Assembly: GCA_023229575.1 (NCBI GenBank)
Contig: JALNYZ010000006.1
Span: 124,001 to 188,000, forward strand
Length of the DNA: 64,000 nt
Reading direction: 5' to 3'
Origin: Prolixibacteraceae bacterium
GTDB lineage: Bacteria; Bacteroidota; Bacteroidia; Bacteroidales; Prolixibacteraceae
A program made the translations under genes and the position numbers. Positions 49,301 through 57,988 of the stretch are shown one piece after another. The notes beneath the pieces are model-generated. The model was not told the origin of the DNA, made no database searches, and saw only the letters and a list, made by a program, of their open reading frames with translations. The number at the start of each line of letters is the position of its first letter. Position 1 is the first letter of the stretch.

Positions 49301-51738
49301 GCAGTAGCGCTGGCCAGCCAATTCGTAATTTGCTGATTCGCTGTAGGATCACCGCATTGAATCGATAAGCGTGGAGGTATTGTTAGAAAAGTGGGGCCAA
49401 CATTGTCCAGGGCCACATCAAAATCAAATACGGCAGTATTACAGGCAACCCCACTAAGAATATCTGTCACTTTGAGGGAATATGGTCCCACTGCAACGGG
49501 CTTATAACTTGCCGAACCACTGTAAATTGGCGTTCCAATAGCCCCGTGCCCAGTGTACCAGTTGAAAGAATAGCTGGCGGCCGGTGATATGTTTGCTGTA
49601 AGTGTGGGCATGTTACCAAGGCACACCAGGGCCGGATCGGTATTCCAGACCAATTCTATCTTTTGTTTGACGTAAACTGTCGCAATTGCACAATCTGTGC
49701 CAAGTGCATTACAGATCGTTGTGCCAACGTTACCACAAACTTCGTACTGAATAACAGGAGGTGAATTTACATCGGCAACAAAGAAAGGATTGGCGACAGT
49801 TGTACTTGAAAGATAAGCGTTGTATTGACCTCTGAAACCTGGAGAGATACTGTTCCAAACGGGATTGCTTTGAATCCCTGTTGCGGTTATCTGGCTGTTA
49901 CAATCTACCCTTGTTGTTATATTTCCGGGAGCAATAACTCCCGGGACAGAACGAAAAGTAAAATCGTTTTTGTTGGCCCCTGGTTTACAATAGGTAAATA
50001 AATGAAAAGCCCCTGTCGGCATGCAAATTGTATTTCCATTAATTGATACACTTGAACAGTCTATCCTCCAATCCTGCGGGGATGGAGTTGCTCCATCAAC
50101 GAGAATTTCAACACCAATGGCATTTGGATCCAGTCTGACATTAAAAGAGATACAATTCGCATCAACACAACAGGCTCCATTTCTTTGTTGATCGTCAAAT
50201 TCTATCGAACCGCTTGGTTGTCCAAGCAAATCCACCAAATGGAAATTCGTGCCGGTTGTACACTTGGAACAACCACATTCCCCCAATACAGTAATAGTTT
50301 GGACAACATCGGCATAGTTTCCGCAGGGATCCGAAATCCTATAAATGCGCGTCACGCTAGTTGGGCAATAACCTGGCTTCCCTTCCAATCCATTGGCTAT
50401 TTCATTGAAAAGGATTAAGGACAATGCGCCACAATTGTCTGTTGCTGTTCCTCCGGCAGTAATGAATTGAGCCAAAGTTGCATAGGGGACAGGAATATCC
50501 GCGGGGCAACCTACCGATATATTTGGGACTGTTGCAACTGGCTTCGTATTGTCTGATACTATTATTGTCTGAATTCCGGATGCGGTATTTCCACTGCAAT
50601 CGGTGGCTGTCCAGGTTCTTGATATGGTATTATCGCCGCCACAAGCTCCACTTGCCACATTATCAACAAAGGTGATATTGGTTGGACTACAATTGTCTGT
50701 TGCTGTTGCAGTTCCTGTTGAAGCCGGCAAAATGCTCTGTTCGCAGCTTAGGGTCAGGTCCGGGGGAGTAGTTAGAACGGGTTTAATGTTATCCTTCACT
50801 GTAATAAGCTGTGTTTTAACTTCAAAATTACCGGCTGCATCTGTAACCCTCCACGTACGGGTAATGGTATAAGGCAGGTTGCAGCCCCCACCAACCGGAA
50901 CAGGCGCCCCATCCGAATAGGTTGTTATTAAACCGAAAGTGGCAGTACAGTTATCCGAGAGTGTAACAACATTCCCTGTAATTGCCGGGGAAACATTTAT
51001 GCTACCAGTCGCATCATTGAAAATGGTAATATTGTTTGGCGCCGTAAAAACTGGCTTTGTCACATCATCCAAATTCAGGATGAATGTTTGTGGCGTTGAT
51101 GTACAACCAACTGCATTTTTTACAGTCAGGACAAATTGATAATTTCCCTTGGCAACCCCTGCCGGGAGTGAAATGGTCAAAGGGCTTGCACCAAAGGCTA
51201 CATTTACCAATGGAACAAAACCGGGAATGGCCGGCACACCTGCAGACAGACTGTATGAAACCGGGGTGCCACTGGTTGAAGAGTAATTCAGCAAAAAATT
51301 TGGAACCCCCGGGCAATAGACAGGGAAAGCGTCTAATGTTACAGAGAGTACGGATGTCACTGGTGGTTCGGTGACATTGACGGAAGCATTTACAGTATTT
51401 CCGCCATCATCTGCCAAAACAGTGTACGAACCGGCAATGAGATTGGTAAAAATCCCGGTTGTATTTGTGACCGAACCAGGAGTAAGGGTATAATTGACCG
51501 TACCTCCTGACCCGCCAGAGAAACTGGAGGTAATTGAACCGTTGTTTCCCCCGTAACAAGTAACATTTGAAGCGGTCAAAGTCAGCAACAATGCATTCCC
51601 TGAATCCTCCGGAATGGTACTTTTTATAGTGTTGTAAAGTTCAAATGGACAAGAAGCATTTTTACCGGCAAAAGTATTCTGTACCGAAACCAAAACTAAA
51701 ACAACAGTAGCAACAAGAAAACCAATTCTCACCAACAT
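46354..51738 (-). CDS. Giant secreted SprB-repeat/HYR protein, set B gene 1
   Basis: 1794 residues from the ATG at 51738, chosen because it starts a good signal peptide; an in-frame ATG at 51867 would add 43 unlikely residues. After the signal comes an SprB-type repeat (about 50-125; ASNVTCYGGNNGSITSSF, LIAGSYTVLADDGG), then HYR/Ig-like modules (TCPANVTQTALPGNCSL, GITTVNWTVTDASGN), and a Cys-rich region near 480-800 (CGCSKC, GACCVDANC). A ~184-residue pair of modules is tandemly duplicated. The C-terminal module matches set A gene 1. No T9SS domain is seen. Probably an extracellular adhesin-like or matrix protein. Confidence 0.85.
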   Translation of the reverse strand: MLVRIGFLVATVVLVLVSVQNTFAGKNASCPFELYNTIKSTIPEDSGNALLLTLTASNVTCYGGNNGSITSSFSGGSGGTVNYTLTPGSVTNTTGIFTNLIAGSYTVLADDGGNTVNASVNVTEPPVTSVLSVTLDAFPVYCPGVPNFLLNYSSTSGTPVSYSLSAGVPAIPGFVPLVNVAFGASPLTISLPAGVAKGNYQFVLTVKNAVGCTSTPQTFILNLDDVTKPVFTAPNNITIFNDATGSINVSPAITGNVVTLSDNCTATFGLITTYSDGAPVPVGGGCNLPYTITRTWRVTDAAGNFEVKTQLITVKDNIKPVLTTPPDLTLSCEQSILPASTGTATATDNCSPTNITFVDNVASGACGGDNTISRTWTATDCSGNTASGIQTIIVSDNTKPVATVPNISVGCPADIPVPYATLAQFITAGGTATDNCGALSLILFNEIANGLEGKPGYCPTSVTRIYRISDPCGNYADVVQTITVLGECGCSKCTTGTNFHLVDLLGQPSGSIEFDDQQRNGACCVDANCISFNVRLDPNAIGVEILVDGATPSPQDWRIDCSSVSINGNTICMPTGAFHLFTYCKPGANKNDFTFRSVPGVIAPGNITTRVDCNSQITATGIQSNPVWNSISPGFRGQYNAYLSSTTVANPFFVADVNSPPVIQYEVCGNVGTTICNALGTDCAIATVYVKQKIELVWNTDPALVCLGNMPTLTANISPAASYSFNWYTGHGAIGTPIYSGSASYKPVAVGPYSLKVTDILSGVACNTAVFDFDVALDNVGPTFLTIPPRLSIQCGDPTANQQITNWLASATATYTKPDGTLVNVVPTNNFTGITMACNTSLDVTFSATDQCGNVSSVNSNISVIDTQAPSIVTQAANMNASCQGGDPNLNPVYVAWLASKGGAVAADLCDNNPEWSDNHLTQTWNTTPCNASIIVTFTATDACGNKNTTTATFLITDTQPPVLSSCPANVTVDTDAGQCYATGVVLGSLSATDGCSSVTITNNAPAQFPKGATVVTWTASDACGNKSTCTQTVTVKDNISPAITCPANVTQTALPGNCSLAGVVIPNPVATDNCAVVTQTWTMSGATVGSSPLTGINVVGGQTFNVGITTVSYTVTDGAGNSSSCSFDVWIKDLNKPVVTSGCPTDVTMVNDPGMCSAAVTIPKLVVSDPCNEGYTVNNSFNNTDNASGTYPVGITTVNWTVTDASGNTTICTQKVTITDIQKPLITCPANVTQTALPGNCSLSNVIIPNPVATDNCSVVAQIWTMSGATVGSSPLTGINVVGGQTFNVGITTVTYTAIDGAGNTASCSFDVRIKDLVKPVLTSGCPADITASTDPGICSALVTVPKLLVNDPCNEGYTVINSFNNTDDGTGTYPVGVTTVNWTITDASGNSTTCVQKITVTDKNPTLACPANITVNADFEKLFASNVAIPAPAYGDDCPGFSLTWDMTGATTGSSPATGVNIIPSPSNFNVGITTIQYAVKDVNGHTATCSFTVTVLSKPDINCQPNITKDNDPGLCSAAFDPGFPVKLSGAEPITYTWSMSGATPASGTATGTGSVTPVPYTFNVGTTTINWTATNVSGSDMCSQVITVVDKEPPVINAPGPFNFCVEDIISASIVSSALKINPAPDYYLFKSGSTVLDVNPASFSDNCTSASQLALHWQIDFSASTPTPSVSGTGQPSTYPGDIPLPGDGMAFSDVTHTITYWVIDLNGNESVHKTSQIIIHPRPAVSGIRRPSLNDYVYHKGAKVLKQTLLTIVAGDVFSKGCCNQIAKKWSERPISIINFYSPLIFIL
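47527..48630 (-). repeat. Tandem duplication within the giant gene
   Basis: Two head-to-tail units of about 552 bp (184 residues), 47527-48078 and 48079-48630, recognisable by shared runs such as CGTATATCC(C/T)TCGTTACACGG. At the protein level both contain TQTALPGNCSL and SGATVGSSPLTGINVVGGQ almost unchanged. Confidence 0.8.
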
Positions 51739-52373
51739 GGGCACGACTTTCCCGGGTGATTTCCCACAAAAAAATTGTCTTTTGCCGGTATCGTTTTCAA
51801 ACCAACAAAAGGCAAGTATGACAGAAATGGTCAGATGGGCCGACCTTCTTAATTTTGGACACAACATAAGTTCAATATCTAAGGGAAATATCTAACCTCA
51901 TTGTTAATACCAACATTCGTAAAATCGTAACCTTCGAAATATTACGTTAAACGCCCGTTTTTTAATAAACAACTATAAATAAACCGGTTAAAAATAACGC
52001 TAAAACTCTATTTATAACAATTCAAAATGAAAAGTCCCTTCATTCGAATGGTCAATGTATAAAAAAAGGAAATATTTGCCTGTCTTTTTAAGCTATCAAC
52101 ATACATGTTATGATAATATTTTCCAAAAGTATGTGCGAAAAAATGAGTTAATAAGAGATGTGTAAACTTCCTTAAATTTCTAATTATTGTTAACCTCTGT
52201 ATTAGTTTAAATCCAGTATAAATTACCAAAATGGTCAAAAATAGAGGCAGTCTAAATAACCATTTTGCCATCCTGAGAATAAAACAAATGATTTCAATCT
52301 TTAATAGTGCAATAATTCATTGGGGCCTTCCCCGCCAATCGGGATAACCTCATTTTTAATTAATGCGGAAAAA
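51739..52373. other. AT-rich intergenic upstream of the giant gene
   Basis: Presumably holds the set B promoter; no clean TAnnTTTG is seen on the minus strand. An 87-codon minus ORF at 52008-52271 looks non-coding. Confidence 0.45.
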
Positions 52374-53696
52374 CTATTTCTTGGCCTGGTAAAGATCTTC
52401 AATCTTCACAATTTGAACGGAGGTAGAATCTTTCAATGTTTTCGAAATTAATCCATAGGGAGCCACAATCACTTCGTCCCCAACAGCCAGACCTTCCAAA
52501 ATTTCAATTCTCGTATTGTCCTGAATACCCGTTATAACCCTTTTCTTCCAGGCAAGATTATTTTTTATCACGAATACCACTTCGTGCTGTTCAGGTTCTT
52601 TAGGAGCAATCTCCTTTGAATCTGTATCCGTTGCTCCAACTTTTTCCATCTGCTCGCCAGCCTTTTTGAAGGTACCATCATCTCCACGGGTTGTAACTGC
52701 CTGGATAGGAACGGAAATAATCCCTTTGCGGGTATCAGTCAGTATCTCAACGGTTGCCGACATTCCCGGGAGGAACGGGTACTTCAGGGTATCCTTTTCG
52801 ATCAGGTCCTGGTAAGATTTTGCCAGCAATACAATTTTGACATTAAAATTAGTCACTTGATCTACAGTCGTTCCGGTGACATTTGCAGAACTGGCAATCT
52901 CAGTGACAATGCCATTAAACTTTCGTTTGAGGTAGGCATCGATTTCGATGTTGGCAGTATCCGATTTTTGCACTTTGACAATGTCGTTCTCATTGACCTC
53001 CACTTTCACTTCCATGGTATTCAGATCAGCCACTGTCATCAATTCAGTTCCGGCAAACTGGTTGGTTCCAACCACCTTCTCTCCCTTTTCGACATTCAAT
53101 TTGGAGACGGTTCCATCGATTGGGGAGAAAATCTTGGTTTTAGTCAGGTTCTCGTTGGCCTCTTTAACACTTGATTCTGCACTTTTGACGGAATACCTGG
53201 CGGCCTGAACTTCAGAAATAGCCACTTTCCACGCAGCCTCAATGGTCTCAAATTCGGATTTTGGGATGGTCTTTTTTTCGAGCAACTGTTTAGCCCTCTG
53301 ATAATTGAGTTCCCTCTCGATGAGCTGTGCCTCCGCTTGCGCCAACCTTGCTTTTTGGGTATTGAGCGAAGCCTCGATCCTGCTAAGGCTCGATTGATAG
53401 ATATCCGGCTTAATCACCACTAAAAGATCGCCCTTTTTAACTTTTTCGCCCTCCTTAACAGGAAGTTCAATGATCTCACCCGGTACTTCCGGACTGATTT
53501 TCACCTCTTTCAGGGGCTTTAGTTTTCCGTTGGCGGTAATGATCTCGGTAATATCCCTGATCCCGACTTTCTCGGTAGAGACCTTTAGCGTTAAATCCTT
53601 CCCGAACCAACCTCTCTTTTTACCAATGACCAACAGAACCATCACGGCTATTCCAATGACGATAATCCAGGGCAAAAATCTATTTTTCTTCTTCAT
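52374..53696 (-). CDS. Efflux periplasmic adaptor (HlyD/MacA-like)
   Basis: 440 residues. One N-terminal transmembrane anchor (about 8-25) is followed by a split lipoyl domain (ISPEVPGEIIELPVKEGEKVKKGD and SPIDGTVSKLNVEKGEKV), a coiled-coil hairpin (about 105-195) and a beta-barrel/membrane-proximal domain. These adaptors link an inner-membrane ABC or RND pump to a TolC channel. Neither partner is adjacent within the window, and the C-terminal insertion (GEQMEKVGATDTDSKEIAP) is acidic and unusual. Confidence 0.88.
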   Translation of the reverse strand: MKKKNRFLPWIIVIGIAVMVLLVIGKKRGWFGKDLTLKVSTEKVGIRDITEIITANGKLKPLKEVKISPEVPGEIIELPVKEGEKVKKGDLLVVIKPDIYQSSLSRIEASLNTQKARLAQAEAQLIERELNYQRAKQLLEKKTIPKSEFETIEAAWKVAISEVQAARYSVKSAESSVKEANENLTKTKIFSPIDGTVSKLNVEKGEKVVGTNQFAGTELMTVADLNTMEVKVEVNENDIVKVQKSDTANIEIDAYLKRKFNGIVTEIASSANVTGTTVDQVTNFNVKIVLLAKSYQDLIEKDTLKYPFLPGMSATVEILTDTRKGIISVPIQAVTTRGDDGTFKKAGEQMEKVGATDTDSKEIAPKEPEQHEVVFVIKNNLAWKKRVITGIQDNTRIEILEGLAVGDEVIVAPYGLISKTLKDSTSVQIVKIEDLYQAKK

Positions 53697-53803
53697 TCGT
53701 TGTTGATTATCTTAATATTTATTCAGACAGATTGTCGATCCAATGCTAATTCATCTTTCGTTTGCCTCATACTGAATTCACCTTGTAAAACATGAGGAAA
53801 GTA

Positions 53804-53835
53804 TTGAAAGCCTTCATAAAAATAGCATAATTTTG
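53804..53835 (+). promoter_or_regulatory. Candidate kbl promoter
   Basis: TTG at 53804-53806 and TAATTTTG at 53828-53835, 21 nt apart, fit the -33/-7 pattern. Leader of about 50 nt before the ATG. Confidence 0.55.
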
Positions 53836-53892
53836 CGTTAAGATCTTCAATTTTAGGATCAAATTCTTGAATTCATTAAAAAACATTCAGTT

Positions 53893-55083
53893 ATGTACGG
53901 AAAGATCAAAGAGCACCTCCAAAAAGAACTTGAATCCATACGGGAAGCAGGACTCTATAAAAATGAACGTTTGATCGTCTCGCCACAAGATGCCGTTATC
54001 CGGTTGTCGACAGGAAAAGAAGTTTTGAATTTTTGTGCCAACAATTATCTCGGACTTTCCAATCATCCTAAACTGATACAGGCTGCAACTGAGGCATTGC
54101 AATCGCATGGATACGGCATGTCATCCGTCCGGTTTATTTGCGGCACCACAGATCTGCACAAGACGCTTGAGCAAAAAATTGCCGAATTTTTTGGAACCGA
54201 AGATACCATCCTCTATGCCGCATGCTTTGACGCCAACGGCGGAATTTTTGAACCATTGTTTACGGAGGAGGATGCCATCATTTCAGATTCCCTGAACCAT
54301 GCTTCCATTATCGATGGTGTGCGTTTGAGCAAAGCGAAAAGGTTTAAGTACAACAATGCCGATATGCAGGATTTGGAAGCTCAGCTCATACTTGCCAAAG
54401 AGGCGAGGTTCAAAATAATCGTCACAGATGGAGTATTCTCGATGGATGGAAATGTCGCACCCCTGGACCAAATCAATATTTTGGCCAAAAAATATGACGC
54501 ATTAATAATGGTAGACGAGTGTCATTCTGCAGGAGTAGTTGGAAAGACCGGGCGTGGGGTAACAGAATTATTTGACATCAGGGGAGAGGTGGATATCATT
54601 ACAGGAACCCTGGGCAAAGCATTTGGAGGTGCGCTGGGTGGTTTTACTACCGGACGAAAAGAGGTGATTGAATTGCTTCGACAGCGGTCGAGGCCATACC
54701 TGTTTTCCAACTCCCTGCCTCCGGCGGTGGTCAATGCAGGCATTAAAATGTTCTCTATGATGGCTGAAACTACTGAATTGCAGGACAAACTTCATCAAAA
54801 CACAGGCTATTTCATGTCAGGGATGCTGGCTGCTGGATTCGATATCAAACCCAGCAAATCCGCCATCTGCGCAGTGATGCTGTATGATGCAAAACTTTCA
54901 CAGGATTTTGCCTCACGATTACTGGATGAAGGAATCTATGTGATTGGATTCTATTATCCTGTGGTTGCGCAAGGGCAGGCCCGCATCCGGGTCCAACTGT
55001 CTGCAGCACACACGCAGGCCCACCTGGAGAAGGCAGTTGCTGCATTCACAAAAATTGGTAAGTCACTGGGTATTATCAAGTAA
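53893..55083 (+). CDS. kbl: Glycine C-acetyltransferase (2-amino-3-ketobutyrate CoA ligase)
   Basis: 396 residues. The PLP lysine is Lys242 in TGTLGKAFGGALGG. FCANNYLGLSNHPK and VDECHSAGVVGKTGRG are typical of Kbl within the alpha-oxoamine synthase family. It cleaves 2-amino-3-ketobutyrate to glycine and acetyl-CoA in threonine degradation; tdh is not in the window. Serine palmitoyltransferase-like enzymes are close relatives, but the motifs favour Kbl. Confidence 0.9.
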   Translation: MYGKIKEHLQKELESIREAGLYKNERLIVSPQDAVIRLSTGKEVLNFCANNYLGLSNHPKLIQAATEALQSHGYGMSSVRFICGTTDLHKTLEQKIAEFFGTEDTILYAACFDANGGIFEPLFTEEDAIISDSLNHASIIDGVRLSKAKRFKYNNADMQDLEAQLILAKEARFKIIVTDGVFSMDGNVAPLDQINILAKKYDALIMVDECHSAGVVGKTGRGVTELFDIRGEVDIITGTLGKAFGGALGGFTTGRKEVIELLRQRSRPYLFSNSLPPAVVNAGIKMFSMMAETTELQDKLHQNTGYFMSGMLAAGFDIKPSKSAICAVMLYDAKLSQDFASRLLDEGIYVIGFYYPVVAQGQARIRVQLSAAHTQAHLEKAVAAFTKIGKSLGIIK

Positions 55084-55247
55084 CAGGTTAATTAAAAAAC
55101 CTGGCCGAAGGTTGCTTTTCCTCTTTCCCAAACCCGAATTTGTGTAGAAATAAAATTAATTTTACCGATTGAATTTCAGGAAGTAATTTCGACTTTAACC
55201 GGCTTAATCTCCCTGTATCCGGATCACATTTTTATCAATATTCTATA

Positions 55248-57398
55248 ATGAAAAAAAGTTTTGTAGGCTTATTTGCCTTTCTTCTGTTGGTATCATTTCA
55301 GGTAAAAGGGGATGAAGGTATGTGGCTTCCCTCATTGGTCGGAAAGTTGAACATCGACAAAATGCACTCGATGGGTTTAAAATTAAGTGCAGAACAGATA
55401 TACAGTATCAATCATTCGAGTCTGAAAGATGCGGTAGTTGCACTAGACCACGGTTCCTGCACGGCAGAAATTGTTTCGGCAGATGGATTACTACTTACCA
55501 ATCACCATTGCGGCTTTGGAGAGATACAGAAACACAGTTCCGTTGAACACGACTACCTAAAAGATGGATTCTGGGCCAAGACCCGCGATCAGGAGTTGGC
55601 AAATCCCGGGAAAAGCGTTACTTTCCTGATAAGTATGCAAGATGTGACTGACCGGGTATTGAAAGGCATTTCAGATACCATGTCGGCCTCATCAAGAATG
55701 CAGAAGATGTTAACAGCCATTTCTTCCATTGAGAAAGAGGCAAAAGGATCAACCAAATATGAAGCAAGGGTCAGGTCGCTGTTTGAAGCCAATACCTTCT
55801 ACCTTTTCGTTACAGAAACTTTCAGGGATATTCGACTGGTGGGCACACCTCCCCAATCGGTCGGAAAATTCGGGGGAGAAACCGACAACTGGATGTGGCC
55901 ACGTCATACCGGCGATTTTTCCATGTTCAGGATCTATTGTGCTCCCGACGGCAGTCCGTCCGATTATGCCAAAGAGAACGTTCCTTATCATCCCAAATAC
56001 CACCTTCCAATTTCCATCAAAGGTGTGCAGATGAACGATTATACGATGATCCTCGGCTACCCCGGCAAAACCAACCGTTATCTGACCTCCTTCGGTCTCA
56101 AAAATACGATGGATATCGTTAACAATATCCGTATCAAAACAAGGGCTGCCAAACTGGATATCATCCGCGAATACATGTCCAAAGGAGAAAAAAACCGGAT
56201 CCAGTACGCATCCAAATTTGCAGGAAGTTCCAACTATTACAAATATTCAATCGGGCAGAATATGGGCCTGTCGGCGCTAAAGGTTATTGACAAAAAAGCT
56301 GCAATTGAGAAGAATTTTACAGACTGGCTCAATAGTAATCCTGATCAAAAGTCCAGGTACGGCGGAGTGTTGGGCACCATTGCAAAATCATACAACTCAA
56401 TCGATGATAAGGTCGCGATGGAATATATCAGGGAAGCGCTGTTGGGAGGCCCTGAAATTTTACGTTTTTCACTGGGTGTCAGCTCCTTGTATGATGAATT
56501 AAAAGGCGAAGATGCCGCAAAAATTAAGGATGCAGCTGATAAGGTCAGTGCTTCGCTTGAAGATTTTTACAAGGATTTCGATGCAGGAACGGATCAGAAA
56601 ATTACAGCCGCCCTGACTAAAATGTATGCAGAAAATGTTGTGCCTAAATATCATCCATCCTTCCTGTCGGATATTGCAAAAAAATACAAAGGCGATTATT
56701 CGGCTTTTGCAGCCCACATATTCAAGAAGAGTATATTCCCTGATCAGAAGAAATTGGAGGCTTTTCTTAACAGACCTTCCAAAAAAGTTCTTGACAAAGA
56801 TCCGGTGTACCAGGCCATGCTCTCCATCCTGAAAGCAACCAAAGTGGTTAGTGAAGATAACCTTAAGTCGACAACCGGACTGGAGAGCAGTAAAAAACTT
56901 TTTGTAGCCGGTTTAAACGAAATGAACAGGGAGAAGAATCTATATCCTGATGCCAATTCCACCATGCGTCTCACTTACGGGAAAGTTGGTGATTACAATC
57001 CAAGGGATGGAGTGCACTACAACTATTTCACAACGTTGAAAGGTTATGCTGAAAAGGGAGTGGCCGGGGACCCTGATTTTGATTATCCCCAGCATTTGAT
57101 TGATTTGTACCATGCCAATAATTATGGCAGATATGCCGACCAGGACGGTACCCTTCACACCTGTTTCACCTCCAACAATGATATTACCGGTGGTAATTCG
57201 GGAAGCCCTGTGCTGAACGCAAATGGTGAACTGATTGGAATTGCTTTTGATGGTAACTGGGAAGCAATGAGCGGCGATATTGCCTATGAAGCCGATATTC
57301 AGAAATGTATCAATGTGGACATTCGATTCGTTTTATGGATCATTGATAAATATGCCGGAGCGAAACACCTGGTAGACGAGATGACGATTGTACAGTAG
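55248..57398 (+). CDS. S46-family dipeptidyl-peptidase (DPP7-type)
   Basis: 716 residues with a signal peptide (cleaved near residue 21). The catalytic His is in LLTNHHCGF (residues 86-87) and Ser651 lies in GGNSGSPVL. The residue 18 positions after the Ser is Gly (FDGNWEAMSGD). In this family Gly there fits hydrophobic-P1 DPP7 and Arg fits acidic-P1 DPP11, so DPP7-like specificity is inferred. It removes dipeptides from peptides in the periplasm for amino-acid use. The TAG stop is part of a REP palindrome. Confidence 0.93.
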   Translation: MKKSFVGLFAFLLLVSFQVKGDEGMWLPSLVGKLNIDKMHSMGLKLSAEQIYSINHSSLKDAVVALDHGSCTAEIVSADGLLLTNHHCGFGEIQKHSSVEHDYLKDGFWAKTRDQELANPGKSVTFLISMQDVTDRVLKGISDTMSASSRMQKMLTAISSIEKEAKGSTKYEARVRSLFEANTFYLFVTETFRDIRLVGTPPQSVGKFGGETDNWMWPRHTGDFSMFRIYCAPDGSPSDYAKENVPYHPKYHLPISIKGVQMNDYTMILGYPGKTNRYLTSFGLKNTMDIVNNIRIKTRAAKLDIIREYMSKGEKNRIQYASKFAGSSNYYKYSIGQNMGLSALKVIDKKAAIEKNFTDWLNSNPDQKSRYGGVLGTIAKSYNSIDDKVAMEYIREALLGGPEILRFSLGVSSLYDELKGEDAAKIKDAADKVSASLEDFYKDFDAGTDQKITAALTKMYAENVVPKYHPSFLSDIAKKYKGDYSAFAAHIFKKSIFPDQKKLEAFLNRPSKKVLDKDPVYQAMLSILKATKVVSEDNLKSTTGLESSKKLFVAGLNEMNREKNLYPDANSTMRLTYGKVGDYNPRDGVHYNYFTTLKGYAEKGVAGDPDFDYPQHLIDLYHANNYGRYADQDGTLHTCFTSNNDITGGNSGSPVLNANGELIGIAFDGNWEAMSGDIAYEADIQKCINVDIRFVLWIIDKYAGAKHLVDEMTIVQ

Positions 57399-57422
57399 AG
57401 ACGTTGCATGCAACGTCTCTTC
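57395..57422. repeat. REP palindrome e at the S46 stop codon
   Basis: GTAGAGACGTTGC and GCAACGTCTCT arms around AT. The TAG at 57396-57398 is the stop of the peptidase gene. Confidence 0.9.
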
Positions 57423-57465
57423 AAGTCCATTGCTAAAAATTTGTATATATAACCGCGCACTTACC

Positions 57466-57954
57466 ATGGCCAATGAACCATCACCGAAGATTATCATGTA
57501 TACGGATGGTTCTTCATTAGGGAATCCAGGACCGGGTGGATACGGAACACTTCTTCTTTATGGACACAACAAGAAAGAGCTTTCCGAAGGTTTTCGGCTG
57601 ACAACCAATAACCGTATGGAACTGATGGCAGTTATTGCCGGTCTGGAGGCCCTTAAAAAGAAGAACAGCAAGGTAACCGTGTACACCGATTCGAGATATG
57701 TTGTTGATGCTGTAGAAAAAGGATGGTTGCTCAATTGGATAAGAATCCGGTTCAAGGGAAAGAAAAATAGTGATCTCTGGATGCGCTTTTACGAGATATA
57801 TCAAATTCATTCCGTGAAATTTGTTTGGGTAAAAGGCCATGCAGCGATTAGCGGAAACGAAAGGTGTGACCAACTGGCAGTAGCAGCAGCCAATGGGACA
57901 GATCTTTTGGAAGATGAAGGATTTCTGACTAATAACCCGTTGTCTACTCAATAA
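57466..57954 (+). CDS. rnhA: Ribonuclease HI
   Basis: 162 residues from the ATG at 57466 (an open frame upstream reads through the REP and is not coding). Catalytic acids are in YTDGSSLGNPGPGGYG, NRMELMAVI, YTDSRYVVDA and GNERCDQLA. It degrades RNA in RNA-DNA hybrids. Followed by waaA after 34 bp. Confidence 0.95.
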   Translation: MANEPSPKIIMYTDGSSLGNPGPGGYGTLLLYGHNKKELSEGFRLTTNNRMELMAVIAGLEALKKKNSKVTVYTDSRYVVDAVEKGWLLNWIRIRFKGKKNSDLWMRFYEIYQIHSVKFVWVKGHAAISGNERCDQLAVAAANGTDLLEDEGFLTNNPLSTQ

Positions 57955-57988
57955 TTTTGGATTTTATCCGGATTATCCGAATTTGAAT

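Noticed and set aside
52008..52271. 87-codon minus-strand ORF upstream of the adaptor gene
   Set aside because: Very AT-rich region, no recognisable motif, and composition like a chance frame.
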